Assembly (NCBI RefSeq): GCF_024331145.1
Contig: NZ_JANDJO010000003.1
Location: forward strand, 62,001-126,000
Source: Shimia sp. CNT1-13L.2
GTDB taxonomy: Bacteria; Pseudomonadota; Alphaproteobacteria; Rhodobacterales; Rhodobacteraceae
Length of the DNA stretch: 64,000 bases
Direction: 5' to 3'
Below are positions 8,216-18,667 of the stretch, piece after piece. The first letter of the stretch is position 1. Each line of letters opens with the position of its first letter. A program made the position numbers and the translations under genes. The notes under the pieces were generated by a model. The model searched no databases and was not told the origin of the DNA. It worked only from the letters and a program-made list of their open reading frames with translations.

Positions 8216-11200
8216 ATGCCGAATAACAGACTTGGCCGTGATGCCGCGAATATTGCTTACAAGGACCTCAAGGTCGGAAGCACGATCAACGATCCGAACT
8301 ATGCCAGCCTGAATGGCTTCAAGGTCGAACGCTATTTCGGCGACAAGGCAGATCCGGACGGTCTGAATGCCTATGCGCTGCGCAACCCGAACACGGGCGA
8401 GGTGGTGATTGCCTTCCGCGGGTCCTACGAAGGGCGCGACTGGATCGATGACGCGACGAACTTGGGCTATCGCCAGTGGGAAGAAGCCCGCAGCGAAGTT
8501 CGCAACTATCTTGCCAACAACTGGGATGCGGGCGCCGACGTCACCTTTGCCGGCCACAGCCTTGGTGGCGCGCTTTCGCAATACGCCCTTTACGACATCG
8601 CGGGCCAGCATCCGGACCGGACCGGCGACATGAACATGGTCACCCTGAATGGTCTGGGGGCGCAGAACGGGATCGAGGAAAACGAAGGCCCCTATGATTC
8701 CTCGCGGATCGGCGATGCGGACACGGCCAACCTTTATAACGAAGACGACCGCGTGCCGCGCCTTGGCGATGGCCACGTCGGCGATACCTACAACGTGGGC
8801 TCGTTCCGCGATGGCGTTGACGGTGTCTATACGGCACACGCCGGGGACGGCTTTACCAATGCCGTGCTTGATCGCGCGGTTGCCGGCAATCCGGACTATT
8901 ACCAGATGTCGGCGATTCAGTCCGATCCCGGGGCCTATGCCGCCTTCCTCGGTCAGCTCGCCTGGGCCATGGGTGTCGACAGCGTCAATCCGTTCTCGAA
9001 CGATTTTGACAACACGATGCAGGTGGTGCTCGACAACCTTGATTTTGTCACCCAGACACCCGCTGCGCTGGATTTTGTGCAGGACATACTCGAGGGCATC
9101 GGGATCGAGATCAAGGACGGCGTGAACGACTATATCGTTGACCCGGCCCTGCAAACCGCCGAAGCCGCATGGAACGGCCTGATCGACCTGGGCGAAGACC
9201 TCGGCGAGGTTGTTGTCGAAGGGTACAACTGGGCGGGTGAGGCCGCGGGCGATCTGTGGGACAAGTTTTCCACATTCCTCGACAACACCACGGACTGGAC
9301 GACGCAGACGGTTCAGGACGCCTATGACTATCTCGGCGACCTTAAGGATGACGCCCTAGACTGGTTTGACGTGCAGGCCGACAACATCGAGGCCTGGGTC
9401 GATGATGGCATTGAGTCCGCCTATGACTTCGTCAACGACACCGGCGAGGCGATCGACGATTTCGCGAACTGGCTCAGCGATAACGCGACCGAACTCGGCA
9501 ACGATCTGTCGGATCTCTGGGATGACGCCAGCGACGCCTTTGACAATGCAAAGGATGATGCGCTTGACTGGCTGGGCGAACAGAAAGACGACCTGCTTGA
9601 AACGGCCAACAATACGCTCGATAGCGCGCGGGACTGGCTCGAAAACCGGGTCGATACCCTGCTTGATCGGGCGGATGATTTTCTTGATAGCATCGGTGAC
9701 GGCGTCGATGAATTCAAGGATGCGGTTGGCGACAAGCTCAACGAAGGTCTGGATGCCCTTGGGGACGCCAAGGACAGCCTGACCAGTGCCGCCAATGATC
9801 TCTGGGACGACCTCAGCGAGTGGTGGAACGGCGACGACGATGACACGGCCGACTACTCTGACGATGTCGATGACCGGTCGACGACCGCCCGCACCGAAGC
9901 CTCGCCGCTGGTGCTCGACCTGGATGGCGACGGCATCGAACTGGCCGGCCCGACAAGCCGTGGCGCGGTCTATTGGGATATTGATCTCGACGGGATGCTG
10001 GAACGCACTGGCTGGGTCAAACCCGATGACGGGCTGCTTGCCATTGATACCAACCAGAACGGCGAGATTGACGACCACTCGGAACTGTTCGGCACTGAAA
10101 CCACCGATGGTTTCTCGGTTCTTCAGGTCTTTGACTCCAACCTCGATGGCGTGATCGACAATACCGACGATGCCTTTGGCGATCTCGTCGTGTGGCGCGA
10201 CCTGAACCAGAACGGGCGCTCGGATGTTGGTGAAATCCAGACACTGGACGAGGCCGGCGTGCGCTCGATCAATGTCAACGCCACCACCTCGACCGATGTG
10301 ATCGCGGGCAACCGCATCAGCCACGAGTCGACCTATGTCACCACCTCGGGCCAGACCCGCGACATTGTCGATGCCTGGTTTACCTACAGCAACCTCAACA
10401 GCCGTAGCAGCGACCTGCCGACCTTTGATCTGATCGCGGCGGCCCTGCCGCAGATCCGCGGCTATGGGCGTCTTGAAGACATGCGCACCGCGATGTCCAA
10501 GGATGACACGCTGCGCGACATGATGCAGGCCATTGAGCAGGCCGGTGCCGCGGGCATGTTCGATCCGACGTTTGATCTTGTCGGCAAGATGGAGGCGCTG
10601 CTTTATCGCTGGGCCGGAACCGAGAACATCGATCCCACCAGCCGTGGCTCTTATGTGGATGCCCGCCAGCTTGGGTTCGTCGAAGCCTTTACCGACCGCG
10701 ACTTCCTGCAAAGCGGCCGCCCCAATCCGGCCCCGGAAGCCAGCCGCACCCTGACAAGCGCCTTTGAAACGGCGATGAACAACGCGCTCCTGCGTATCGC
10801 GGTTCAGACCATCGGCAGCGAAATCTTCAAACAGAACCCGCTTTATGACTGGGCCACCGACACGTTCAGCAGGCCGCTGGAAATCAAGTTCACGGGCCTC
10901 GAAAACCTTGTGAACGGCTATCTGGCTGCGGGCGCCGACATGGAGGATGTCTGGACCAACCTGATCCGCATCTATGACACTGGTGTCGGTATCGACAATC
11001 TCACGGCGCAACAGCGCACGCGCCTTGATAACCTCGTGCAGGCCACGTCGAACGGCACGGGTATCACCGTCGAAAACGCCTTGCTCACCATCTATCCGGC
11101 CCAGAGCCTTGGCCTCAACGGTACCAGCGGCGATGACAACCTGAATGGCGGCGGCGGTCGTGACAACCTTTCGACCGGTGCGGGTAATGACTACCTCAAG

Positions 11201-14200
11201 GGCTTCCGCGGCGATGACGTCCTGAACGGCGGCGCCGACAACGACACGATGGACGGCGGCAGCGGCAACGACCTTGTGCAGGGCGATCTTGGCAACGACA
11301 CCTATATCTATCGCAGCGGCTTTGACACCTTCGTCGAACGCGGCGGCGAAGACACGATCCTGATTAAGGGCAACGTGACCCTTGCCAATCTCGCCTTCCA
11401 CCGCTCGCTCAGCAACGAGGACGATCTTGAAATCTACCTCGATGGTGCGCTGATTATCCGGGTTGAGGGCTTCTATACCGATGCCGGCGCGATCGAGAGC
11501 CTGCGTCTTGATGACGGCACCCTGTTTGATCTCAAGCGCATGGCGCGCGGCATCGTGGGCACGGCCCAGAACGACAAGTTGAACGGGGACCAGAACTCGG
11601 GCGTCCTGTCCGACCGCATGATCGGCCTCAAGGGTAACGACAAGCTGTTCGGCAAGCTGGGCTCGGACGTGCTTGAAGGCGGCAAGGGCAAGGACCAACT
11701 GTTCGGCGGCGCAGAAGGCGACATCCTGATTGGTGGCGAAGGCTATGACACGCTGGTCGGTGGCGCGGGCAACGACGTGAACCATGGCGGTCGCGGTAAT
11801 GACCTCTACAAGGTGTTTGGACACGACACGATCGAGGAAACCGGCGGCTTTGACACCATTGCCTTCCCGACGGGTATCGGCGTCAAGCATATCACCCTGT
11901 TCCGCACCGTGAACTCGGACGACCTGACCATCTTGGCCGGATCGCACAGCGTGACGATCCTCAACCACTTCAAAGATGCCGACAGCGCGGTGGAACGCCT
12001 GCGCTTTACCATCAATGGCAACACCTATCACCGCAAGATCGTTGACCTGCCCATCGAAACCCGCGGCACGGCCAACTATGACTATCTACGCGGTGACGAG
12101 GACGGCATCGAACGTCCCGACGTTCTAGTTGGTCTTGAGGGCATCGACCGCCTCTATGGCTATGGCGGCAACGATGAACTACGTGGCGGCGATGATACCG
12201 ACTATCTCTATGGCGCTGACGGAAATGACACGCTGAAAGGCGAAGCCGGCGACGACAGCCTGTATGGTGGTAACGGAAATGATCGTTACGAAGTTGGCGA
12301 AGGTAATGATTTCATTCAGGATTATGGTGCCGACACCGATGTGAATGACAAGCTCAAGCTGGCGCAAGGCCTGCATGAGGGCAACATCACCATGTACCGC
12401 ATGGTCGATGGCGACATCATGATTTCGTGGAATGGCGGCAGCGTGCGCATCGACCGTGCCTACGAGTCGCGCTATGCCATCGAAAAGCTGATCTACGGCG
12501 GCGGCAAGACGGTGAACCTGCTCGACCTTGCCCTGCAAACGCGCGGCACCGAAAACGACGAGTCGATTTATGGCAACCGGTCACCGCTTGGTGGGCGCGA
12601 CGATCACCTCAAGGGCTTTGCCGGAGATGACAACCTCTACGGCTATGACGGCAACGACACGCTGGAAGGCGGTGCCGGAAACGACAATCTCTATGGGGCC
12701 GAAGGCGGTGACACCTATATCGCGGGCAAAGGCGACGACTATATCCGCGACTACGGCGATGTCGGTGATCCCGATGACACAATCATCCTGCCGAACAAGG
12801 TCAAGGCAGCCGATCTTTCGGTCGCGCGCCTTCTGGATGGCGACCTGCTGCTGACCTGGGATGGCGGGTCGATCCGTATCGACCGCGCTTATGATGCACG
12901 TTACCTGATTGAAAAGCTGGTCTACGGCGATGGAACCACGGTTGATCTGCCGGACCTGATCGCCAAGACGGCGGGCACCAACGGCTCTGAGAACATCTAC
13001 GGCAACACCGAGGAATTCGGTACCCGCGACGATCACCTTCTGGGACGCGACGGCAACGATACCCTGAACGGCTACGACGGCGAGGACACGCTGGACGGCG
13101 GCAAGGGGGATGACTCGCTCCTTGGGCGCGACGGGGCGGATACCTACATCGTCGGCAAGGGCAACGACACCATCGAAGACTATGGCAACGTGGATGACGA
13201 TCCCGACGTTGTCGTCCTTCCGGCGGGCGTGAAAAAGGCCGACCTCACCTATACCCGCACACCCGATGGTCACCTTCTGATCTCATGGGCCACGGCAAGT
13301 GTGCTGATCGAACGCGCCTTCGACGAGCGTTACGCGATTGAAACCCTGCGCCTGGCATCCGGCGCGACGGTGGACCTGACCCAGCTCGAAGTCGACACGC
13401 TTGGAACAGCCGCTTCGGAAGCCATTTACGGCAACCGCGAGGAACACGGCAGCCGCAACGACCACATCTTCGGCTTTGCCGGAAATGACACGCTCTATGG
13501 CTACGACGGCAACGACACGCTGGTTGGCGGCACGGGCAACGATACCCACTACGGGGCCGATGGCAACGACACCTACAAGATCAGCAGCGGCCACAACTAT
13601 ATCAGCGATCAGGGCGACGAGACCGACACCGCCGACCGCCTTGAATTCGTGGGCAATGTGCTGGCATCGGATATGACCATGTGGCGTGACAGCGCTGGGC
13701 ATATCTACATGACCTGGGGCAGCCATTCGGTGAAAATCAACTATGGTTTCGACAAGGACTATATCGTCGAAACGGTGCAGTTCACCGACGGCTCCACCCT
13801 CGACATGACCACGCTTGCGCTGCGCACGCTGGGCACCACGGCCAGCGAGCGGCTCAACGGTAACCGCGAGGAATTCGGCAGCCGCAACGACCACATCATC
13901 GGCTATGACGGCGATGACACGCTCTATGGCTATGATGGCAATGACACGCTGAACGGCGGCCCGGGCAACGACAGCCTCTATGGCGCCGAAGGCAGCGACA
14001 CCTACATCGTCGGCAATGGTCACAACTACATCTATGACTACGAGGCCTCGGGCACCGAGATTGACACCCTGATCCTGCCCAATGGCGTTGGCAAGGACGA
14101 CATCACCCTGACCCGTGTCACCGGTGGGGATCTTCTGATCACCTGGTCCACCGGATCGGTGCTGATCGACAACGCCTTTGACCCGCGCTACGCCATCGAA

Positions 14201-17200
14201 ACCCTGCAATACGGTGTTGCGGCGGATGGTACGCTCGATCTCACCACGGTCACACCGCCGGTACATGGCACGCTGGGCGACGACCGCGTTTATGGCCAGC
14301 AGGAAACCTATGGTGGCCGCAACGAAAGCCTCTATGGCTTTGCCGGTAACGACACGCTGTACGGCTACGATGGCAATGACACGCTGGATGGCGGTCTGGG
14401 CAATGACACCCTCTACGGCGCAGAGGGCAACGATACCTACATCGTGGGTGAAGGTCATGACTACATCAGCGACTACGACACCTCCAAGCTGGGCGTGGAT
14501 GTGATTGTCCTGCCCGCGGGCGTGGCCCCGGGCGATGTGAGCTATAATCGCGTGAATGGCGACGATCTGCTGATCAGCTGGCCCAATGGCTCTGTCCAGA
14601 TTGCGAACGCCTTCGAAGACAATTACCGCGTGGAAACCCTGCGGTTCAATGACGGCACCGAGGTCGACCTTACCACGCTGGCGGCCCCAACCATTGGCAC
14701 CGCGGCGAGCGAAGGCCTCTATGGCAACACCGATCCCAGCGGCTCGCGTGATGACCTGATGCAGGGCGAGGGCGGGAACGACACGCTTTATGGCTATGAT
14801 GGCAACGACACGCTGAACGGCGGCGACGGCAACGACACGCTCTATGGCGAGGCAGGCGGCGACACCTATGTGGTCTCGGCTGGCAATGACTTTGTCCGCG
14901 ACTATGGCACCGTCGGTGATCCGGCTGATACGCTGTTGTTCGGCCCCGGTGTGACAGCCTCCGATCTCAGCTTCTCGCTGCTCGACAACCGCTATCTGCT
15001 GATCGATTGGGGCGGCGGCATCGTCACCGTCGATTACTGGACGACCGACCGCTACAAGATCGAGACCGCCCGGTTCCACGATGGCAGCACGCTTGATCTG
15101 TCGACCATCACCCCGACGCCGATCACCTCGACAAGCGGGCAAACCTTCTATGGGGATGCCACCAACAATTCCCTCACGGGCACTGCCGGCAATGATCGTT
15201 TCTATGGCTACGAGGGCAACGACACCCTTGATGGTGCGGCGGGCAACGACACCTTCTACGGTGCCGCAGGCAATGACCGCATGATCGTTGGCAATGGTCA
15301 CAACTACATCGATGACTCAGGGCTTGCGACCGATACGGCGGATATTGCCGTTCTGCCGGTCACACAGGCCGAGGTAGACATCTACCGTCGCCCGGATGGC
15401 GATCTGATCATCACCTGGGCTGGCGGTTCGCTGGTGATCAACCTTGCCTATACCGAAATCCGCGCCGTCGAGACGCTGGAATTCAGCGACGGCAGCACCA
15501 TCGACCTGCGCACCTTTGCCGTGGAAACACGTGGTACGGGTGGCAACGACCGGGTTTACGGCAACCGCGAAACCCACGGCGCGACAGACGAAACCCTTGT
15601 CGGCAAGGAAGGCAATGACTCGCTTTACGGTTACGAGGGGGCCGATACCCTGATTGGCGGTGAAGGCAATGACTCGCTTTATGGCGACGACGGGGCCGAT
15701 GTCTACCGCGTGGGCGAAGGCCACGACTATATCGACGACAACGGCTTGGCCACGGACGGCGCCGATGTCATCGAACTGCCCGCCGGCGTGGTTCCGGGCG
15801 ACGTGACCTTCACGCGCCTCAACGATGGCGACCTGTTGATCGACTGGGGCTTTGGATCGGTGCGCATCGACAACGCCTTCGATCTCAATTCGGCGGTCGA
15901 AACCCTGCGCTATGCCAATGGCACCACGGTCGACCTGACCACCCTCGCGGTGGAAACCCACGGCACGCTTGTCAATGAAACCCTGCGCGGCAACCGCGAG
16001 GAAAACGGCAGCCGCAACGACACGCTGCGTGGCTTTGAAGGCAATGACATCCTCTATGGCTATGACGGCAACGACGATCTGATCGGCGGCCCGGGCAATG
16101 ATACGCTCTACGGGGAAAGCGGTGGTGACAATTACCGCATCGATATCAACGGCCACGATTATATCTCGGACTACACCACCGTTGATGGCGACGGCGATGA
16201 CACGATCTTCCTGCCGGTCGGCGTCTCCCCGTCAGATGTGACATTCACCCGCCTGAAAGATGGTGATCTTGTCATCGCGTGGAGCACCGGATCGGTCCGG
16301 ATCAACGAAGCCTTCGACACGCGTTACCATGTCGAAAAGCTTACCTTTGCCAACGGCACGACCCAGAACATCGCTGATCTGACCTTTGTCACCGAAGGCA
16401 CCCACGCGGGGGAAAGCATCTATGGAAACCGCGAAGCCTTTGGCAGCCGGGATGACAGCATGAAGGGCCGCGATGGCAACGATGCGCTTTACGGCTATGA
16501 CGGCGATGACTCCCTGGCTGGCGGCAACGGCAACGACTCGATGTATGGCGCGGACGGCGAAGACACCTACTATGTCGGCCCGGGCGACGACTATATTTCC
16601 GATGTCGGTGTTGTTGGCGAGAACGATACGATCGTTCTGCCCTTCGGCGTCAAACCCAGCGATGTGACCATGATCCGCCGCAGCAATGACGATGTGGAAA
16701 TCATGTGGGAGGGTGGCTCGGTCTATGTCGACTACATGTTCGACGAACGCTATGGCATCGAAACGCTTCAGTTCCGCAATGGCACCACCTGGGACCTGAC
16801 CAGCCTGCAACTGGAAACCCACGGGTCAGGCAACAACGAAACCCTGAACGGCAACCGTCAGGAATTCGGCTCGCGCGATGATTTCATCTTCGGGTTTGCC
16901 GGTAATGACGTTCTGAACGGTCACGACGGTGCAGATACGCTTGTTGGCGGGCTTGGAAACGACAGCCTGTACGGCGGCGTCGATGCCGACACCTACCGCG
17001 TGGGGCAGGGGCACGACTATATCTCCGACTACTCGGCCTCGGGCGAAACCAGCGATGATGTCATCAAACTGCTGAATGGCATCAACAAATCCGATGCCAC
17101 CCTGTCGCGGATGCTGGATGGCGACCTTCTGGTGGAATGGAATGGTGGCTCGGTGCGTGTCAACAACGCCTTCGACGAACGCTATGACATTGCCCGTATC

Positions 17201-17662
17201 GACTGGGCCAATGGTGCCTCGACCGATGTGCGCACGCTGGAAATTGCCACCATGGGCACGGGCGGCAGCGAACGTGTCTACGGCAATCGCGAACTCTACG
17301 GCAGCCGCAATGACAGCCTCGTCGCGAAAGACGGCAATGACTCGCTTTATGGCTATGACGGCAACGATACGCTGCTGGGCGGTCTGGGAGATGACTTTGT
17401 CTATGGCGGCGCGGACAACGATGTCTATGTCGCGGGCAGCGGCAGTGACGTCTTTGATGAGCAGGGTTATGGCGGTGACGATACCATCCTGTTCCGCAAT
17501 GTCGCCTCGGCCAGCGATCTGACGATCCAGCGGTCGGGCACCTACGACCTTGCCATCTCCTGGTCGGGCGGTGACATCCTGGTGCGCAACCACTTCTACC
17601 GTGATGATTACCGTATCGAGACGGTGACCCTCTCGGACGGCAGCACCTTCGATCTGCTGTAA
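8216..17662 (+). CDS. Giant RTX protein with lipase-like domain and tandem calcium-binding modules
   Basis: The 3148-residue product lacks a Sec signal, as expected for a type I secretion substrate. Residues about 1-290 resemble a class 3/Mbeg1-type lipase, with nucleophile elbow GHSLGG at 113-118 (Ser115). Residues about 300-555 form an Asp- and Trp-rich amphipathic helical spacer. Residues about 560-700 carry Ca-loop signatures (LDLDGDGIEL, DTNQNGEIDD, DSNLDGVIDN) common in large RTX proteins. Two divergent RTX blocks follow near 970-1200. From about residue 1283 to the end run 13 modules, each with GGxGNDxLYG nonapeptides followed by a haemolysin-type Ca-binding-related beta domain (DGDLLISW, GSVRI, IETL). 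The protein ends in TVTLSDGSTFDLL, typical of a type I C-terminus. No HlyB/HlyD/TolC genes occur in the window. It may be a secreted lipase or a surface adhesin. Confidence 0.9.
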   Translation: MPNNRLGRDAANIAYKDLKVGSTINDPNYASLNGFKVERYFGDKADPDGLNAYALRNPNTGEVVIAFRGSYEGRDWIDDATNLGYRQWEEARSEVRNYLANNWDAGADVTFAGHSLGGALSQYALYDIAGQHPDRTGDMNMVTLNGLGAQNGIEENEGPYDSSRIGDADTANLYNEDDRVPRLGDGHVGDTYNVGSFRDGVDGVYTAHAGDGFTNAVLDRAVAGNPDYYQMSAIQSDPGAYAAFLGQLAWAMGVDSVNPFSNDFDNTMQVVLDNLDFVTQTPAALDFVQDILEGIGIEIKDGVNDYIVDPALQTAEAAWNGLIDLGEDLGEVVVEGYNWAGEAAGDLWDKFSTFLDNTTDWTTQTVQDAYDYLGDLKDDALDWFDVQADNIEAWVDDGIESAYDFVNDTGEAIDDFANWLSDNATELGNDLSDLWDDASDAFDNAKDDALDWLGEQKDDLLETANNTLDSARDWLENRVDTLLDRADDFLDSIGDGVDEFKDAVGDKLNEGLDALGDAKDSLTSAANDLWDDLSEWWNGDDDDTADYSDDVDDRSTTARTEASPLVLDLDGDGIELAGPTSRGAVYWDIDLDGMLERTGWVKPDDGLLAIDTNQNGEIDDHSELFGTETTDGFSVLQVFDSNLDGVIDNTDDAFGDLVVWRDLNQNGRSDVGEIQTLDEAGVRSINVNATTSTDVIAGNRISHESTYVTTSGQTRDIVDAWFTYSNLNSRSSDLPTFDLIAAALPQIRGYGRLEDMRTAMSKDDTLRDMMQAIEQAGAAGMFDPTFDLVGKMEALLYRWAGTENIDPTSRGSYVDARQLGFVEAFTDRDFLQSGRPNPAPEASRTLTSAFETAMNNALLRIAVQTIGSEIFKQNPLYDWATDTFSRPLEIKFTGLENLVNGYLAAGADMEDVWTNLIRIYDTGVGIDNLTAQQRTRLDNLVQATSNGTGITVENALLTIYPAQSLGLNGTSGDDNLNGGGGRDNLSTGAGNDYLKGFRGDDVLNGGADNDTMDGGSGNDLVQGDLGNDTYIYRSGFDTFVERGGEDTILIKGNVTLANLAFHRSLSNEDDLEIYLDGALIIRVEGFYTDAGAIESLRLDDGTLFDLKRMARGIVGTAQNDKLNGDQNSGVLSDRMIGLKGNDKLFGKLGSDVLEGGKGKDQLFGGAEGDILIGGEGYDTLVGGAGNDVNHGGRGNDLYKVFGHDTIEETGGFDTIAFPTGIGVKHITLFRTVNSDDLTILAGSHSVTILNHFKDADSAVERLRFTINGNTYHRKIVDLPIETRGTANYDYLRGDEDGIERPDVLVGLEGIDRLYGYGGNDELRGGDDTDYLYGADGNDTLKGEAGDDSLYGGNGNDRYEVGEGNDFIQDYGADTDVNDKLKLAQGLHEGNITMYRMVDGDIMISWNGGSVRIDRAYESRYAIEKLIYGGGKTVNLLDLALQTRGTENDESIYGNRSPLGGRDDHLKGFAGDDNLYGYDGNDTLEGGAGNDNLYGAEGGDTYIAGKGDDYIRDYGDVGDPDDTIILPNKVKAADLSVARLLDGDLLLTWDGGSIRIDRAYDARYLIEKLVYGDGTTVDLPDLIAKTAGTNGSENIYGNTEEFGTRDDHLLGRDGNDTLNGYDGEDTLDGGKGDDSLLGRDGADTYIVGKGNDTIEDYGNVDDDPDVVVLPAGVKKADLTYTRTPDGHLLISWATASVLIERAFDERYAIETLRLASGATVDLTQLEVDTLGTAASEAIYGNREEHGSRNDHIFGFAGNDTLYGYDGNDTLVGGTGNDTHYGADGNDTYKISSGHNYISDQGDETDTADRLEFVGNVLASDMTMWRDSAGHIYMTWGSHSVKINYGFDKDYIVETVQFTDGSTLDMTTLALRTLGTTASERLNGNREEFGSRNDHIIGYDGDDTLYGYDGNDTLNGGPGNDSLYGAEGSDTYIVGNGHNYIYDYEASGTEIDTLILPNGVGKDDITLTRVTGGDLLITWSTGSVLIDNAFDPRYAIETLQYGVAADGTLDLTTVTPPVHGTLGDDRVYGQQETYGGRNESLYGFAGNDTLYGYDGNDTLDGGLGNDTLYGAEGNDTYIVGEGHDYISDYDTSKLGVDVIVLPAGVAPGDVSYNRVNGDDLLISWPNGSVQIANAFEDNYRVETLRFNDGTEVDLTTLAAPTIGTAASEGLYGNTDPSGSRDDLMQGEGGNDTLYGYDGNDTLNGGDGNDTLYGEAGGDTYVVSAGNDFVRDYGTVGDPADTLLFGPGVTASDLSFSLLDNRYLLIDWGGGIVTVDYWTTDRYKIETARFHDGSTLDLSTITPTPITSTSGQTFYGDATNNSLTGTAGNDRFYGYEGNDTLDGAAGNDTFYGAAGNDRMIVGNGHNYIDDSGLATDTADIAVLPVTQAEVDIYRRPDGDLIITWAGGSLVINLAYTEIRAVETLEFSDGSTIDLRTFAVETRGTGGNDRVYGNRETHGATDETLVGKEGNDSLYGYEGADTLIGGEGNDSLYGDDGADVYRVGEGHDYIDDNGLATDGADVIELPAGVVPGDVTFTRLNDGDLLIDWGFGSVRIDNAFDLNSAVETLRYANGTTVDLTTLAVETHGTLVNETLRGNREENGSRNDTLRGFEGNDILYGYDGNDDLIGGPGNDTLYGESGGDNYRIDINGHDYISDYTTVDGDGDDTIFLPVGVSPSDVTFTRLKDGDLVIAWSTGSVRINEAFDTRYHVEKLTFANGTTQNIADLTFVTEGTHAGESIYGNREAFGSRDDSMKGRDGNDALYGYDGDDSLAGGNGNDSMYGADGEDTYYVGPGDDYISDVGVVGENDTIVLPFGVKPSDVTMIRRSNDDVEIMWEGGSVYVDYMFDERYGIETLQFRNGTTWDLTSLQLETHGSGNNETLNGNRQEFGSRDDFIFGFAGNDVLNGHDGADTLVGGLGNDSLYGGVDADTYRVGQGHDYISDYSASGETSDDVIKLLNGINKSDATLSRMLDGDLLVEWNGGSVRVNNAFDERYDIARIDWANGASTDVRTLEIATMGTGGSERVYGNRELYGSRNDSLVAKDGNDSLYGYDGNDTLLGGLGDDFVYGGADNDVYVAGSGSDVFDEQGYGGDDTILFRNVASASDLTIQRSGTYDLAISWSGGDILVRNHFYRDDYRIETVTLSDGSTFDLL
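12062..17662 (+). repeat. Tandem array of 13 RTX modules, about 430 bp each, within the giant RTX gene
   Basis: Modules begin near 12062, 12541, 12970, 13402, 13830, 14266, 14693, 15125, 15531, 15959, 16396, 16822 and 17252. Twelve of the 13 are about 406-437 bp; the first is about 479 bp. Recurrent landmarks are GNREEFGSRNDH-like, LYGYDGNDTL, LYGAEGxDTYIVG, GHxYIxDY, DGDLLISW and IETLxF. The copies differ in many synonymous and some coding positions, so the array is old enough to have diverged but keeps length and register. Confidence 0.9.
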
Positions 17663-17671
17663 GAGTGCAGC

Positions 17672-18505
17672 CTAGAACGTGGCGCTGGCCTTCATGGCCA
17701 GTGCCCCGTCGTGACGGCGGGCCCAAAGGGTCATGCCGCCCTCTGAGTTGCGGCCCTCAATATGGAGCGGCTGCATCCCGGCCAGAGGCGCAAGCCCGCG
17801 GAATTCAAAGGTTTTCGGCGCGCGCCCGATCGTTCGCGCCGCCAGATCCACCAAGAGGGTCGCGGTCAGTGGCCCGTGGAACACCAGCCCGTCATAGCCT
17901 TCCACCTGCCGCGCATAATCCACGTCATAGTGAATGCGGTGGCCATTGAAGGTCAGGGCGGAATAGCGGAACAGCATCACCTGAGAGGGTGTGATCTCTT
18001 CTGAAACCTCCGCCGTCTCGGGGGCCATCGCCGGTGTCGGCGACGGGGCATCCGGATCAGGGTCTTCCCGGTAGACGATGTCATGTTCTTCGCTCAGCGC
18101 CAGCGTGCCATCTTCAAGGAACAGCTCGTGCAGGACCGTCACGAAACACAGGTCTCCGGTCCGTCCTGACTTTTCGACGATATTCTTGATCGTGGATGTT
18201 TTCGACGTCGTACCGCCAATCCGGAGCGGCCTGTGAAAAGTGAACCGACCTCCGGCCCACATGCGGCGGGGCAGGGCAACGGGGGGAAGAAAACCGCCTT
18301 TCTGCGGGTGTCCGTCCCGCCCCAATTCCCCAAGCGGCTTGGCCTCTAGGAAATACAGCCAGTGCCACAGCGGGGGCAGGGCATCGCCCTCCATCAGGCT
18401 CGCCTCACGCCCCAGGGTCGCCTGCATGAACCGCGCCGGTTCACTGCGCAGGATGTCGGTATATCCCTCGCTGCGTCCGAGCCAGTTTTCGACGGCGTCA
18501 GTCAT
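17672..18505 (-). CDS. FAS1-like/MaoC-type acyl-CoA hydratase (mesaconyl-C4-CoA hydratase-like)
   Basis: This protein of about 277 residues has an N-terminal FAS1-like dehydratase half (hot-dog, about 1-140) and a C-terminal MaoC-type half containing FRYSALTFNGHRIHYD and DGLVFHGPL. That arrangement matches the HTD2/Meh group of 3-methylfumaryl- or itaconyl-CoA hydratases, which hydrate enoyl thioesters in the cytosol. I chose ATG 18505 because GGGAGAG lies just upstream. It is the last gene of the minus-strand hyu-liv cluster, 162 bp after the binding-protein gene, and converges on the RTX gene with a 9-bp gap. The substrate is not predictable from sequence. Confidence 0.8.
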   Translation of the reverse strand: MTDAVENWLGRSEGYTDILRSEPARFMQATLGREASLMEGDALPPLWHWLYFLEAKPLGELGRDGHPQKGGFLPPVALPRRMWAGGRFTFHRPLRIGGTTSKTSTIKNIVEKSGRTGDLCFVTVLHELFLEDGTLALSEEHDIVYREDPDPDAPSPTPAMAPETAEVSEEITPSQVMLFRYSALTFNGHRIHYDVDYARQVEGYDGLVFHGPLTATLLVDLAARTIGRAPKTFEFRGLAPLAGMQPLHIEGRNSEGGMTLWARRHDGALAMKASATF

Positions 18506-18611
18506 TCTCACTCTCCCGCTCCCTGCGTCACCTCTGACATTTACACCCTCAAATCCCCGCCTTTGCAATTGCGGGATTCCGACCAATTGCGGGTATCGTT
18601 TTCCCAAAAGG

Positions 18612-18638
18612 CAAAAACCCGCCCCGGTTATCCCGGGA
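18612..18638 (-). terminator. Weak terminator-like hairpin after the binding-protein gene
   Basis: On the minus strand, CCCGG and CCGGG flank a 5-nt loop, followed by GCGGGTTTTT. The stem is short, so it may only attenuate transcription between the binding-protein gene and the hydratase gene. Confidence 0.4.
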
Positions 18639-18667
18639 CAGGTCTCCTCGCTCCAACTGGCAGAAGG

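Noticed and set aside
9356..12031. Long minus-strand frame opposite the RTX gene, and a similar one at 13283-15301
   Set aside because: The codon periodicity comes from the repetitive RTX sequence; the products are low-complexity and match no family.
12062..17662. CRISPR or satellite-like repeat array
   Set aside because: The repeats are about 430 bp, diverged, in frame and coding; there are no short identical repeats with unique spacers.
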